A stretch of 64,000 bases of DNA from Porphyrobacter sp. HT-58-2 (GTDB lineage: Bacteria > Pseudomonadota > Alphaproteobacteria > Sphingomonadales > Sphingomonadaceae), in contig NZ_CP022600.1 in assembly GCF_002952215.1 (NCBI RefSeq), positions 1,426,001-1,490,000 of the forward strand, written 5' to 3'. Below the pieces are notes generated by a model. That model made no database searches, had not been told where the DNA came from, and saw nothing but the letters and a program-made list of their open reading frames with translations. Made by a program: the position numbers and the translations under genes. How positions within the stretch are numbered: the stretch's first letter is position 1; every line of letters begins with the position of its first letter. Below are positions 44,079 to 51,577 of this stretch, one piece after another.

Positions 44079-44441
44079 TCAGCCTTCGGGGGGCGCGAGT
44101 TCGCTCGCCCGGCACCAGCCCGCAGGCCCGTGCGGCCCAGGACAGCCCCACACCCATTCGCCTGCGACATCAAGCAGTTCGAACCGGCTCCCGGCGGGAA
44201 GCTGCGCGAACACCTCGGCATCGTCGCGCGGGTTGAGTCGGAGGCCTGCGCCCTCGGCACCGACAGCGTGAGCATGGGGGATGACGTAATGCGCCGCGAG
44301 ATGGCTCCCCGCCAGCGCCATATGCGCCAGATCGCCGCGCAAGGGCAGGCTGCCGGGCGCGGGTTTTTCGACCGGGCCTTTCAGACCCAGCACGCCCTCG
44401 GGGACGGCATAATCGGTAGGGTTGCGCGTCGCGCCGCTCAT
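44079..44441 (-). CDS. Small SH3-like domain protein
   Basis: A 120-residue protein. Residues 1-60 carry LPLRGDLAHMALAGSHLAAHYV, and residues ~65-115 form a bacterial SH3 domain (LRLNPRDDAEVFAQLPAGSRF, then VWGCPGPHGPAGWCRASEL). This layout resembles the N-terminal half of sphingomonad NlpC/P60 (C40) cell-wall peptidases, but the Cys/His catalytic domain is missing and the protein ends right after SH3. It may be a truncated relative or a free adaptor. It lies between pepA and argC, four bases ahead of the argC start. Confidence 0.65.
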   Translation of the reverse strand: MSGATRNPTDYAVPEGVLGLKGPVEKPAPGSLPLRGDLAHMALAGSHLAAHYVIPHAHAVGAEGAGLRLNPRDDAEVFAQLPAGSRFELLDVAGEWVWGCPGPHGPAGWCRASELAPPEG

Positions 44442-44508
44442 CTGCGTTCCGTTGGCCTTCTCAGGTGACGCGCGCGATCTCTCCCCAGAGCGCGGCGTGG
44501 CAGGCCCG

Positions 44509-45984
44509 TTAGCGGCAAGCGGCGCGCTCGGCAAGCTTAGCTGCCGTAGCGGGAGCGGATAGCGTGCCACGCGCCGCGCAACCCCAGTCCGCGTCCGCCC
44601 CTCGCCCGACCTGGCTTGCTGGTCGGTGACCATGCGAAAGTGTCGTAATGCACCCAGTCCACCCCCTCTCCCACGAAGCGGTCGAGGAACAGGCCGGCGA
44701 CGCTCGCGCCAGCAAGGCTGTCCACCCCTCTCCCACGAAGCGGTCGAGGAACAGGCCGGCGACGCTCGCGCCAGCAAAGGGACTGCTGGCCGAGTTCGCC
44801 ATGTCGGCCACGTCGGAATTGAGGTATTCGCGGTAGGCTTCGTGCAAGGGCAGGCGCCAGGCAGCATCATCGGCTGCCTTACCGGCGGCCAGAAATGCCT
44901 CGGCAGTCTCGTCCCGGCGAGCGAATAGGGCAGGGAGATCGGGGCCGAGCGCAACCCGCGCCGCGCCGGTCAACGTAGCGAAATCGACGATCAGATCGGG
45001 GTTTTCCTCCGAAGCACGGGTCAGCGCGTCACCGAGGATCAGCCGCCCTTCTGCGTCGGTATTGTCGATCTCGACCGTCACACCCTTGCGGCTCTTGAGC
45101 ACATCGCCCGGACGGAACGCTCCGCCGGAAATCGCATTTTCCACTGCTGGAACAAGCAGATGGAGCCGCACTTTCAGCCGCGCGCCCATCACCAGCCCGG
45201 CCAATGCCAGCGCATGCGCTGCGCCGCCCATGTCTTTCTTCATCAACCGCATGCCGCTGCCCGGCTTGATGTTGAGGCCCCCGCTGTCGAAGCACACCCC
45301 CTTGCCGACCACCGCCAGCACCGGGTGGGTCGGATCGCCCCAGGTGAGGTGCATCAACCGCGGCGCATGGTGCCTGGCGGCGGCGCGGCCGACGGCATGG
45401 ATCATCGGGTAGTCCTGTTCGAGGGCATCGCCCCGTACCACCGTCAGCTCGGCCTTGTGCGCCTTGACGAGGCGTTCGCACTCGGCCTCAAGGGTGGCCG
45501 GCCCCATGTCTTCAGGCGGTGAATTGACCAGATCGCGCAGCAGGATTTCTGCTTCCGCTTCAGCCACTTGTCCATCAATCTGCGCAACCTGCGCGGTCAG
45601 CAGCACGCGCGGGCCAGCGCCTTTGTCCTCGCTCTTGTAGCGGTTGAAGCGATATTGCCCCGTCACCCAGCCGAACATCGCCGGGCCGGGGTCTCCGGCG
45701 GCGAGACGATAGACCCCCTCGGGCAGTTCCTCGGCAAGCTTGGCAAGGCACCAGCTCGACAGGCTTTCGGGGTTCGCCACCCCGCTGACCACGAACCATG
45801 AATCCCCTTCGGGAACAATGGCATATTGGTAGCCGCTGCCATCAAACTTCTGCCCTGCGAGCACCGCGCGCTGGCCAGCCGAAAGCCCCTTGGCAAAGGC
45901 TTCGAAGCCGTCCTTGTTCACAAGATGAATGGCGATGGCGTCTTCGCCGCGGTCCGGGCGGATCAGTGCTTTGGGTTCGGTCAT
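44509..45984 (-). CDS. pepA: Leucyl aminopeptidase (M17), C-terminus disrupted by a tandem duplication
   Basis: The frame from ATG 45984 gives an M17 aminopeptidase that is normal up to about residue 418. Metal and catalytic residues are in GKGVCFDSGGLNIKPG, MKKDMGG, VEIDNTDAEGRLILGDAL and FATLTGAARVALG. After DRFVGEG the frame diverges: a ~62-63-base direct repeat (44657-44777) inserts a second copy of this coding segment, and the first copy read has four G where the second has five. In the other frame the normal end, VDWVHYDTFAWSP to WHAIRSRYGS, stops at 44537. With five G in both copies the insertion would be an in-frame 21-residue duplication. As read, the C-terminal ~70 residues are scrambled. 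Confidence 0.85.
   Translation of the reverse strand: MTEPKALIRPDRGEDAIAIHLVNKDGFEAFAKGLSAGQRAVLAGQKFDGSGYQYAIVPEGDSWFVVSGVANPESLSSWCLAKLAEELPEGVYRLAAGDPGPAMFGWVTGQYRFNRYKSEDKGAGPRVLLTAQVAQIDGQVAEAEAEILLRDLVNSPPEDMGPATLEAECERLVKAHKAELTVVRGDALEQDYPMIHAVGRAAARHHAPRLMHLTWGDPTHPVLAVVGKGVCFDSGGLNIKPGSGMRLMKKDMGGAAHALALAGLVMGARLKVRLHLLVPAVENAISGGAFRPGDVLKSRKGVTVEIDNTDAEGRLILGDALTRASEENPDLIVDFATLTGAARVALGPDLPALFARRDETAEAFLAAGKAADDAAWRLPLHEAYREYLNSDVADMANSASSPFAGASVAGLFLDRFVGEGWTALLARASPACSSTASWERGWTGCITTLSHGHRPASQVGRGADADWGCAARGTLSAPATAAKLAERAACR
44657..44777. repeat. Direct tandem duplication inside pepA
   Basis: Copy 1 is 44657-44715 and copy 2 is 44720-44777. They are identical over 58 bases, except that copy 1 has five C at 44662-44666 and copy 2 four C at 44725-44728. 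The period is 63 at the left end and 62 after the C run. The unit encodes LAGASVAGLFLDRFVGEG in the pepA frame. Confidence 0.9.
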
Positions 45985-46048
45985 GCCTGTTCCATAATCG
46001 CCGCAAGCCGGATGTCACCAGCAGATTCGTCGAGGGAGCCAAACGCCG

Positions 46049-46951
46049 ATGAAAGCCGCAATGTTTCATGTGAAACGGCCCGCGAGCAGGGGTCTGGCGG
46101 GGGTCAGGCAAGGGGCAAGCACGGGCCAAGCCCGCGCAAGCGCCATGCTGGCGCGGGCGGCGACGGGTCTGGCCTGCGTGCTGATCGCGGCCTGTTCCTC
46201 GCCCGAGGAGACCGCCGCCGGAACCGGCTCTGCCCCTTCGCACACCACTGCCGAAGCGGCCGCACCCCCACCTGCCGCTTCCGCCTTCAGCGACAATGCC
46301 AATCAAGGCGAAGCATCCCGCGAGTTCGCCTACAGCTGGCCCGCCGAGGCTGCCGCCATCCCCGCACTGGCCGCGCAGCTCACCGCCGAGCGCGACCGGC
46401 TGCTCGCCGAACAGAAGGCCGAATGGGCCGAGGCGCTCGCCGAATTCGCAGGGGAAGACTGTGTCGCCTGCACCAATCGCGCGTTCGAGAAGAGCTGGGA
46501 GGTGGTCGCCAACCTGCCGCGCTACCTTTCGCTCTCGGCCAGCTTCTACGCCTATACCGGCGGCGCGCATGGCAATGGCGCCTTCGATGCGCTGGTGTGG
46601 GATCGCGAGGCCGGGGCCGGGCTTGATCCCAAGGCGATGTTCCGTTCCCAGGCCGCCTTGCAGGACGCTCTTGGCGCGGCGTGGTGCAAGGCGCTGAAGG
46701 CCGAAAAGATCAAGCGCTTCGAAGGGGAAGAGGTCGACGACAGCTTTTTCCCCTGTCCGCCGATTGCCGATCTGACCGTTCTGCTGGGATCATCCGACCG
46801 CAAGGCCTTCAACCGCATCGGATTGATCGCCGCGCCTTACGTCGCCGGTTCCTATGCCGAAGGGGCGTATGAAGTGACGCTGCCGGTGACTGCCAAGGTG
46901 ATCGACGCGGTCAGGCCCGAATATCGGGACGCCTTCGCGCTGCCGAAGTAG
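46049..46951 (+). CDS. DUF3298-like lipoprotein
   Basis: The frame encodes a lipoprotein with lipobox VLIAAC after MLARAATGLAC. The mature domain has FAYSWPAEAAAIPALAAQLTAE and the DUF3298/DUF4163-type core ASFYAYTGGAHGN with a C-terminal YVAGSYAEGAYEVTLPV. Such proteins are periplasmic and of unknown function. ATG 46049 has GAGGGAG upstream; ATG 46145 would give a shorter, cleaner lipoprotein signal but has no obvious ribosome site. The first codons include a parS-like palindrome encoding MFHVKR, which argues that the region before 46145 is kept for DNA reasons or that 46049 is the translated start. Confidence 0.72.
   Translation: MKAAMFHVKRPASRGLAGVRQGASTGQARASAMLARAATGLACVLIAACSSPEETAAGTGSAPSHTTAEAAAPPPAASAFSDNANQGEASREFAYSWPAEAAAIPALAAQLTAERDRLLAEQKAEWAEALAEFAGEDCVACTNRAFEKSWEVVANLPRYLSLSASFYAYTGGAHGNGAFDALVWDREAGAGLDPKAMFRSQAALQDALGAAWCKALKAEKIKRFEGEEVDDSFFPCPPIADLTVLLGSSDRKAFNRIGLIAAPYVAGSYAEGAYEVTLPVTAKVIDAVRPEYRDAFALPK
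46062..46077. promoter_or_regulatory. parS-like palindrome
   Basis: TGTTTCATGTGAAACG matches the ParB-binding consensus TGTTNCACGTGAAACA at 14 of 16 positions counting N as matched; the mismatches are the central C to T and the last base. It sits at the very start of a coding region. Such sites are often found as MFHVK-type codons in genes near alphaproteobacterial origins. Confidence 0.45.
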
Positions 46952-46983
46952 CTTTTTGCCGCGCCGGTCGCTATGTGAGCGCC

Positions 46984-47811
46984 ATGCACGAATATCAACT
47001 CGTTGACGGCGATCAGACCGTCTACCGCGACGGCACGATCAAGCTCCACACCGCTGAGGGCTTTGAAGGCATGCGCAAGGCCGGGCGCCTCGCCGCCGAA
47101 ATCCTCGATGCCTGCGCCGATCTGGTGAAGCCGGGCGTGACCACCGCCAGTATCGACGATGCCGTGCGCTGCATGATGCTCGATGCCGGCGCGATCCCCG
47201 CAACGCTCGGCTATCGCGGCTATGCGCACAGCTGCTGCATTTCGATCAACCATGTGATCTGTCACGGCATTCCGGGCGACAAGGTGCTGAAGGATGGGGA
47301 CATTCTCAACATCGACGTGACGCCCTTGGTCGACGGCTGGCACGGCGATACCAGCCGGATGTTCTACGCGGGCGAGCCCTCGCTGAAGGCGAGGAAGCTC
47401 GTCGAGGTGACCTATGAATGTCTGATGCTCGGCATCGCCGCGGCACAGCCCGGCGCGCGGCTGGGCGATATCGGCGCGGCGATCGAAGCCCACGCCAACC
47501 AGTTCCGGTATGGCGTGGTGCGCGAGTTCTGCGGGCACGGCTTGGGCCGGTTGTTCCACGACGCGCCCGAAGTGGTCCACGCTGCCAAGGCCGGCACGGG
47601 GCCGGAGCTGAAGCCGGGGATGTTCTTCACCATCGAGCCGATGATCAACCTCGGCAAGCCCTGGGCCAAGGTGCTGGGCGACGGCTGGACCGCGGTGACG
47701 CGCGACAAGTCGCTCTCCGCGCAGTTCGAGCACTCGATTGCGATTACCGAGACGGGGAACGAGATTTTCACCAAGAGCCCGACGGGGCGGGATTGCCCGC
47801 CTTACGTTTAG
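46984..47811 (+). CDS. map: Methionine aminopeptidase, type I
   Basis: A 275-residue enzyme removing N-terminal Met. All five metal ligands of the family can be traced: Asp in ILNIDVTPLVDG, Asp in WHGDTSRMFY, His in EFCGHGLGRLFH, Glu in FTIEPMIN, and Glu in FEHSIAITETG. The substrate His is in INHVICHGIPGD. ATG 46984 is preferred; GTG 46975 in the same frame is possible. A composite 3' repeat begins right after the stop. Confidence 0.94.
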   Translation: MHEYQLVDGDQTVYRDGTIKLHTAEGFEGMRKAGRLAAEILDACADLVKPGVTTASIDDAVRCMMLDAGAIPATLGYRGYAHSCCISINHVICHGIPGDKVLKDGDILNIDVTPLVDGWHGDTSRMFYAGEPSLKARKLVEVTYECLMLGIAAAQPGARLGDIGAAIEAHANQFRYGVVREFCGHGLGRLFHDAPEVVHAAKAGTGPELKPGMFFTIEPMINLGKPWAKVLGDGWTAVTRDKSLSAQFEHSIAITETGNEIFTKSPTGRDCPPYV

Positions 47812-47948
47812 GTTTTTCGCACGCCCCTCCGGGCGCGCGATCCTCGCTCGACGGGCAGCAAAGCTGCCCCCGCTGCGGGCGGGCGGTCGCCCTTGCGGCC
47901 CTGCGGGCCGACTTACCCTCTTTCGTCATCCCGGACTTGATCCGGGAT
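47812..47948 (+). repeat. Composite stop-adjacent hairpin repeat, copy 2
   Basis: Six bases after the map stop comes hairpin A (CGCACGCC 47818-47825, loop CCTCCG, GGCGCGCG 47832-47839, one mismatch) and ATCCTCGCTCG. Next is a small hairpin (GGGCAGC...GCTGCCC near 47852-47868), then the core CTGCGGGCGGGCGGTCGCCC (47873-47892). Hairpin B is GGCCC, loop TGC, GGGCC (47897-47909). The CCGG palindrome at 47928-47948 closes the unit. Same order and orientation as copy 1. Confidence 0.65.
47928..47948. repeat. CCGG palindrome with CTTGA loop, copy 3
   Basis: ATCCCGGA, loop CTTGA, TCCGGGAT; an eight-pair perfect stem. This exact type (ATCCCGGACTTGATCCGGGAT) is a very common intergenic repeat in alphaproteobacteria. 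Confidence 0.75.
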
Positions 47949-48020
47949 CCAGCTTCTATTGCAACTGCCTTGGCTACTAATCAGCGTTGATTATCATCAC
48001 TTTGGTAAACGGAGGTGGGT

Positions 48021-48248
48021 ATGCCGAAGGCTCAGTGGCGTCCGAATTGGTTTGCTCTTACCGCAGTTGTCGCGCTCGGCGCTTGCTCCAGCGGGGCCAA
48101 CGATTTCGACTATCGCTTCAGCGATGAGGATCGTGATGAGATCGCTGATCTGGCAGCAGACGTTTGCTACGACACGGTGTCGGAACATGAAAAAATAAGC
48201 GAATTAGAAGCCCGAATTGCCGACCTAGAGGCGCGATTAGGACAGTAG
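48021..48248 (+). CDS. Small lipoprotein with C-terminal coiled coil
   Basis: A 75-residue protein with a lipoprotein signal (WFALTAVVALGAC, Cys about residue 22) and an acidic middle (NDFDYRFSDEDRDEIADL). A heptad-like tail, EKISELEARIADLEARLGQ, would form a short coiled coil. GGAGG lies five bases before ATG 48021, a strong ribosome site that fixes the start. The size and layout recall Lpp-like small lipoproteins, but the family is not recognised. Confidence 0.75.
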   Translation: MPKAQWRPNWFALTAVVALGACSSGANDFDYRFSDEDRDEIADLAADVCYDTVSEHEKISELEARIADLEARLGQ

Positions 48249-48257
48249 GCAGCGGGG

Positions 48258-48276
48258 CCCCGGCTCAAGGCCGGGG
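48258..48276. terminator. CCGG hairpin after the small lipoprotein (palindrome copy 4)
   Basis: CCCCGGC, loop TCAAG, GCCGGGG. The stem is perfect and the loop is the same as in the other CCGG palindromes of the window. There is no T run. It lies between the convergent small-lipoprotein and membrane-protein genes. Confidence 0.55.
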
Positions 48277-48294
48277 AGGCGAGGTCGCAAGCGC

Positions 48295-48957
48295 CTACAA
48301 AAACAACACCGCCAGCACCGCGCTCATCACCACCACCAGCCCCACCGAAAACCCCAGCATCGCCAGCACCGGCCGCGTCACCCGCCCGTGCAGCACCCAG
48401 TCATACCCTGCCGACACCAGCACCGTAATCGGCACCTGCACCGCAATCGCGACCGGATCGGGCAGGCCCAGCACCTGCACCACGCGGGCATAGGCGGGGG
48501 TCATCAGCGCCAGCGTCGCGATCAGCATGGCTTGCCGGTGCGCGGCAGTGTCGCGCGCCCTCGCGAAGTGCAGCGCGGCGAAGTATAGGGGCACGAAGGT
48601 CGCAAAAGCGGCGATATTCACCACCGTCACCTCCGGGCGGCCCAACTCCTGCCCGATCCGCCAGGCAATGACCCCGCCGCTCACCAGCATCGCAGCCACG
48701 AGCGCGATCGAGGCGCGGCCCGTCGCGCGGTGGGCCGCCAGTTTGAACCGCGCCGCAAGAAAGCTCTGTGTGGCGAGCAGGGTCAGCCAGGCAATCATGC
48801 TGACAGCGTGGAACACCACAATCGGCGTGTAGCGGGCCTGCACCTCGGGATGGGCAATCGCCTTCAGTCCGAAGGCAAACAGCGTGAAGCCCAAGAGCCC
48901 CAGCGCGATATTGCCCATCAAGGTGTTGGCGCGGGTGTGGCTTTCGGGGGCTCTCAC
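48295..48957 (-). CDS. Integral membrane protein of unknown function
   Basis: A 220-residue protein with about six or seven membrane helices, among them NIALGLLGFTLFAFGLKAI, VVFHAVSMIAWLTLLATQ and a C-terminal pair ending in VLAVLFL. Conserved-looking His residues lie in FHAVSM and LAAHRATGR, and one in ARDTAAHRQAM, a spacing reminiscent of heme- or metal-binding membrane proteins of the DUF2306 type. GTG 48957 follows the ccmB stop directly; ATG 48918 is an alternative. It may be co-transcribed with ccmA-ccmB. Confidence 0.7.
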   Translation of the reverse strand: MRAPESHTRANTLMGNIALGLLGFTLFAFGLKAIAHPEVQARYTPIVVFHAVSMIAWLTLLATQSFLAARFKLAAHRATGRASIALVAAMLVSGGVIAWRIGQELGRPEVTVVNIAAFATFVPLYFAALHFARARDTAAHRQAMLIATLALMTPAYARVVQVLGLPDPVAIAVQVPITVLVSAGYDWVLHGRVTRPVLAMLGFSVGLVVVMSAVLAVLFL

Positions 48958-49608
48958 TCAGTTCTCTCTCGCGGCGCGGATTGCGGCCCCGGCGGCGAAA
49001 GGCGCGATTGCGACCAGCCCGAGGCTTATCGCACCAACGAAGCCGAGGCTGATGTGATCCTGACGGGCGAGCGCACCTGCACCGAAAATCAGGATCGGCA
49101 GGGCGAGCGGGATCAGCAGCAGGCCGGACAGCGCCGCGCCCGCCCTCAGCGACGCGGTGAGCGCGGCGATCATCAGGCCGATGGCGGCCAGCCCCGGCGT
49201 GCCCGCCAACAGGCCTAGCAGGAGGATCGAGAAGCTCTCCCCCTCGATCTTGAGCAAGGCAGCGGCGGGGAAAGTCGCCAGCAGCAGCGGCGGGCCGAAG
49301 CTGAGCCAGTGGGCCAGCAGGCGCACCGCCATCATCGCCTCTTCGGCCAGCCCACGCAGTTTCAACTGATCGAAGAAGCCGAGGTCGATGTCCCGCGCCA
49401 CCAGTTTCTCCAGCGGCAGGATCGCCGCCAGCAGCGCCGCGATCCAAACCACGCCGCCGCCCGTCTTGGCGAGGATGTTGGCGTCCGGCCCGACCGCAAA
49501 GGGGAACAGCATGGCCACCGCGACGAAGAACACCACGGGAAGTGCGGCACCACTTCCCGTGAACGGGAAGAACTGCGCCAGATCGCGTTTGAGCAGCGCG
49601 AGGATCAT
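48958..49608 (-). CDS. ccmB: Heme exporter membrane subunit CcmB
   Basis: A 216-residue six-helix ABC permease of cytochrome c maturation. The start [14 protein letters not shown] and the segment LEKLVARDIDLGFFDQLKLRGL are typical of CcmB, followed by LLLGLLAGTPGLAAIGLMIAAL. With CcmA it forms the ATPase complex that helps release heme-loaded CcmE. It overlaps ccmA by four bases. ccmC, ccmD and ccmE are not in the window. Confidence 0.9.
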   Translation of the reverse strand: MILALLKRDLAQFFPFTGSGAALPVVFFVAVAMLFPFAVGPDANILAKTGGGVVWIAALLAAILPLEKLVARDIDLGFFDQLKLRGLAEEAMMAVRLLAHWLSFGPPLLLATFPAAALLKIEGESFSILLLGLLAGTPGLAAIGLMIAALTASLRAGAALSGLLLIPLALPILIFGAGALARQDHISLGFVGAISLGLVAIAPFAAGAAIRAAREN

Positions 49609-50216
49609 GCGAAATCCTCCTCTGGCGCAGGCGCGAAGTCCTCGATCGCAAAGGCGGTCATCCCCGGCACATCCAGCGGCTGGTGCGAGGCGACGAGCGC
49701 AATCCCGCCGGTTTCGCAATGTTCGCGCACAAGCGCGCTGACGAGGGTTTGCGAGGCGGTGTCGAGGCCGGACAGGGGCTCGTCCAGCAACCACACGGGC
49801 GCTGCCTGCCCCAGCACGCGGGCCAGCGCGGCGCGCTTTTTCTGGCCGGTGGAAAGATAGCGCACCGGCACCTCGGCCAGCGCATCGAGCCTCAGGCGCG
49901 CCATGATCACCGCCGCTGCGTCAACGCCGTCCAGCGCGAACCACAACGCCAGTGCGCGGGCGAGCGGCAAGTCGGGATCAAGCCCGGTTCGCTCGTCCAG
50001 CAACGCCAGCGCGCCGTCCCGCCGCATCTCTCCGGCATAGGGCATGGTCAGCCCCGCGGCGGCGCGGATCAGCGTCGTCTTGCCCGCGCCGTTCGCGCCC
50101 GTGACATGGCACGCCGCGCCCGCTTCGAGCCGGAACGACAGCCGCCGGAACAGCAGCCGCTCGCCCCGGCGGCAGGCGAGGTTGTCGGCGATCAGCGAAG
50201 GGCTTGAGGCTTGCAT
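49605..50216 (-). CDS. ccmA: Heme exporter ATP-binding subunit CcmA
   Basis: A 203-residue ABC ATPase. Walker A is [14 protein letters not shown], the signature is [14 protein letters not shown] (the CcmA variant of LSGGQ), Walker B is [12 protein letters not shown], and the switch His is in VASHQPL. The short length and the C-terminal acidic end fit CcmA. ATG 50216 is used; a TTG upstream adds three residues. It is divergent from phhB. Confidence 0.92.
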   Translation of the reverse strand: MQASSPSLIADNLACRRGERLLFRRLSFRLEAGAACHVTGANGAGKTTLIRAAAGLTMPYAGEMRRDGALALLDERTGLDPDLPLARALALWFALDGVDAAAVIMARLRLDALAEVPVRYLSTGQKKRAALARVLGQAAPVWLLDEPLSGLDTASQTLVSALVREHCETGGIALVASHQPLDVPGMTAFAIEDFAPAPEEDFA

Positions 50217-50279
50217 TGGACCCAAGCGTTAGGGAAAAGGGCGCGCGCAAACAAGCGACCCCAAGCAAGGATGCCCCCA

Positions 50280-50585
50280 ATGCCCGTGCCCGAACTGACC
50301 GCCGAGGAAGTGCAGCAACTGCTCAGCCAGCACCCGCAGTGGGAGCTGGCGCGCGAAGGCAAGGCGATTACGCGCACCTTCCAGTTCGGGGATTTCTCCG
50401 AGGCCTGGGGCTTCATGTCGCGCGTCGCCCTGCTGGCCGAGGCGCAGGATCACCACCCCGAATGGTTCAACGTCTACGCCAAGGTCGAAGTCACGCTGAC
50501 CACCCATGACGCGGGTGACGCAGGTGGCTTGTCCAGCCGCGACGCAACACTGGCGCGCAGCATTGACGAGATTGTCGCTGGATAG
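50280..50585 (+). CDS. phhB: Pterin-4-alpha-carbinolamine dehydratase
   Basis: A 101-residue PCD/DCoH protein that recycles the hydroxy-tetrahydrobiopterin formed by aromatic amino-acid hydroxylases. The core [22 protein letters not shown] is followed by the catalytic [10 protein letters not shown] and [21 protein letters not shown] [21 protein letters not shown] 50280 has AAGGA at good distance; ATG 50271 is too close to it. No phenylalanine hydroxylase gene is nearby. Confidence 0.92.
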   Translation: MPVPELTAEEVQQLLSQHPQWELAREGKAITRTFQFGDFSEAWGFMSRVALLAEAQDHHPEWFNVYAKVEVTLTTHDAGDAGGLSSRDATLARSIDEIVAG

Positions 50586-50589
50586 TTGC

Positions 50590-50693
50590 ACAAAAACGGC
50601 CCGGAGGGCCTCAAGGCCAACCGGCCGCCCCAGCGAAGCGCGCGTCAGCGCGTGTGAGCGAGGATTTCGCACGCCGGAAGGCGTGCGGACAAA
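50590..50693 (-). repeat. Composite stop-adjacent hairpin repeat, copy 3
   Basis: Read on the minus strand, starting six bases after the SDR stop: hairpin A (CGCACGCC, loop TTCC, GGCGTGCG at 50687-50668), AAATCCTCGCTC, a spacer, then the core GGGCGGCCGGTTGGCCTTGA. Hairpin B follows (GGCCC, loop TCC, GGGCC at 50610-50598), then GTTTTTGTG. The order and orientation relative to the upstream gene are those of copies 1 and 2. The terminal CCGG/TCAAG palindrome is absent here. Confidence 0.62.
50592..50610 (-). terminator. Terminator of the SDR gene within repeat copy 3
   Basis: A five-pair GC stem with a three-base loop is followed on the minus strand by G and five T (AAAAA at 50592-50596 on the plus strand). 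Confidence 0.55.
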
Positions 50694-51497
50694 TTACTGC
50701 CCCAGGGGCCGCAGGCTGTTCCTGAGCTGCTTCCTCACCTTGCCCGGCATCCAGCGCTTGGCGAAAGCCATGCGCTTGGCGGTCGGGCCGACGAAGTAAT
50801 CGAGCTTCGTGCCGTGCACCGCGTCCCAGATCGCTTCGGCGACGCGTTCCACTGGCGTGATCTCCAGCCCGGCGGCCTTCACCCGCTCGCGGATCGCCTC
50901 GTTCGACTTGCGGTTGCCGGTGCCGTTCAGAAGCGGGGTCTCAATAAAGCCGGGGCATACCGAGGCAACCGTGATCCCGTCGCCCACCCATTCGGCATCG
51001 AGGCTTTCGGAGACCGCGCGCACGCCGAACTTGGTGGCGCAATAGACGCTCATCCCGGCGCTCCCCGCGATCCCGGCGGCGCTGGCGATGTTGACCAACG
51101 CCGATCCGGGGCCGGTCTTCTGAAGGTAGGGATAGACCGCCTGCGCGCCATACAGCACGCCCTTCAGATTGATGTCGAGGCAGCGGTCGATTTCCTCCGG
51201 GTCAAGCTCGCTCAGCGATCCCCCGGTGCCGATCCCGGCATTGTTGACCAGCGCATCGATCCGGCCACCCGCCGCCGCCGCGAATTCCGCCAGCGCCGAA
51301 TCCCAGCGCGCCCGGTCGCGCACGTCGAGACGGCCCGCCCACTTGGCCTCGCCCGCGATGGCCCCGAGGGTTTCTGCCATCCCGGCCTCGTTGATATCGG
51401 CTACCCCGACGAACCAGCCGCGCGCAGCAAAGTGCAACGCCGCCGCCCGCCCGATGCCGGAACCCCCGCCGGTGATGAAGATGCTGCGCTGTGCCAC
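50694..51497 (-). CDS. SDR family oxidoreductase
   Basis: A 267-residue classical short-chain dehydrogenase. The cofactor motif TGGGSGIGR lies at residues ~9-17, with an Asp after the second strand (VADIN) suggesting NAD preference. NNAGIGTGG and the catalytic YCATK with a preceding Ser in IASAAGI complete the set. The C-terminal region (WDAVHGTKLDYFVGP) is typical of SDRs acting on hydrophobic substrates. The start is GTG 51497 after GAGGGG. Substrate unknown. Confidence 0.88.
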   Translation of the reverse strand: MAQRSIFITGGGSGIGRAAALHFAARGWFVGVADINEAGMAETLGAIAGEAKWAGRLDVRDRARWDSALAEFAAAAGGRIDALVNNAGIGTGGSLSELDPEEIDRCLDINLKGVLYGAQAVYPYLQKTGPGSALVNIASAAGIAGSAGMSVYCATKFGVRAVSESLDAEWVGDGITVASVCPGFIETPLLNGTGNRKSNEAIRERVKAAGLEITPVERVAEAIWDAVHGTKLDYFVGPTAKRMAFAKRWMPGKVRKQLRNSLRPLGQ

Positions 51498-51577
51498 TGT
51501 TTGATCCCCTCTCGATTGCTATTTGCAACCTTCCTAGAGCGCACGAGCAGGCTTGTCAGCAGGCTTGTCGCGGCAAC

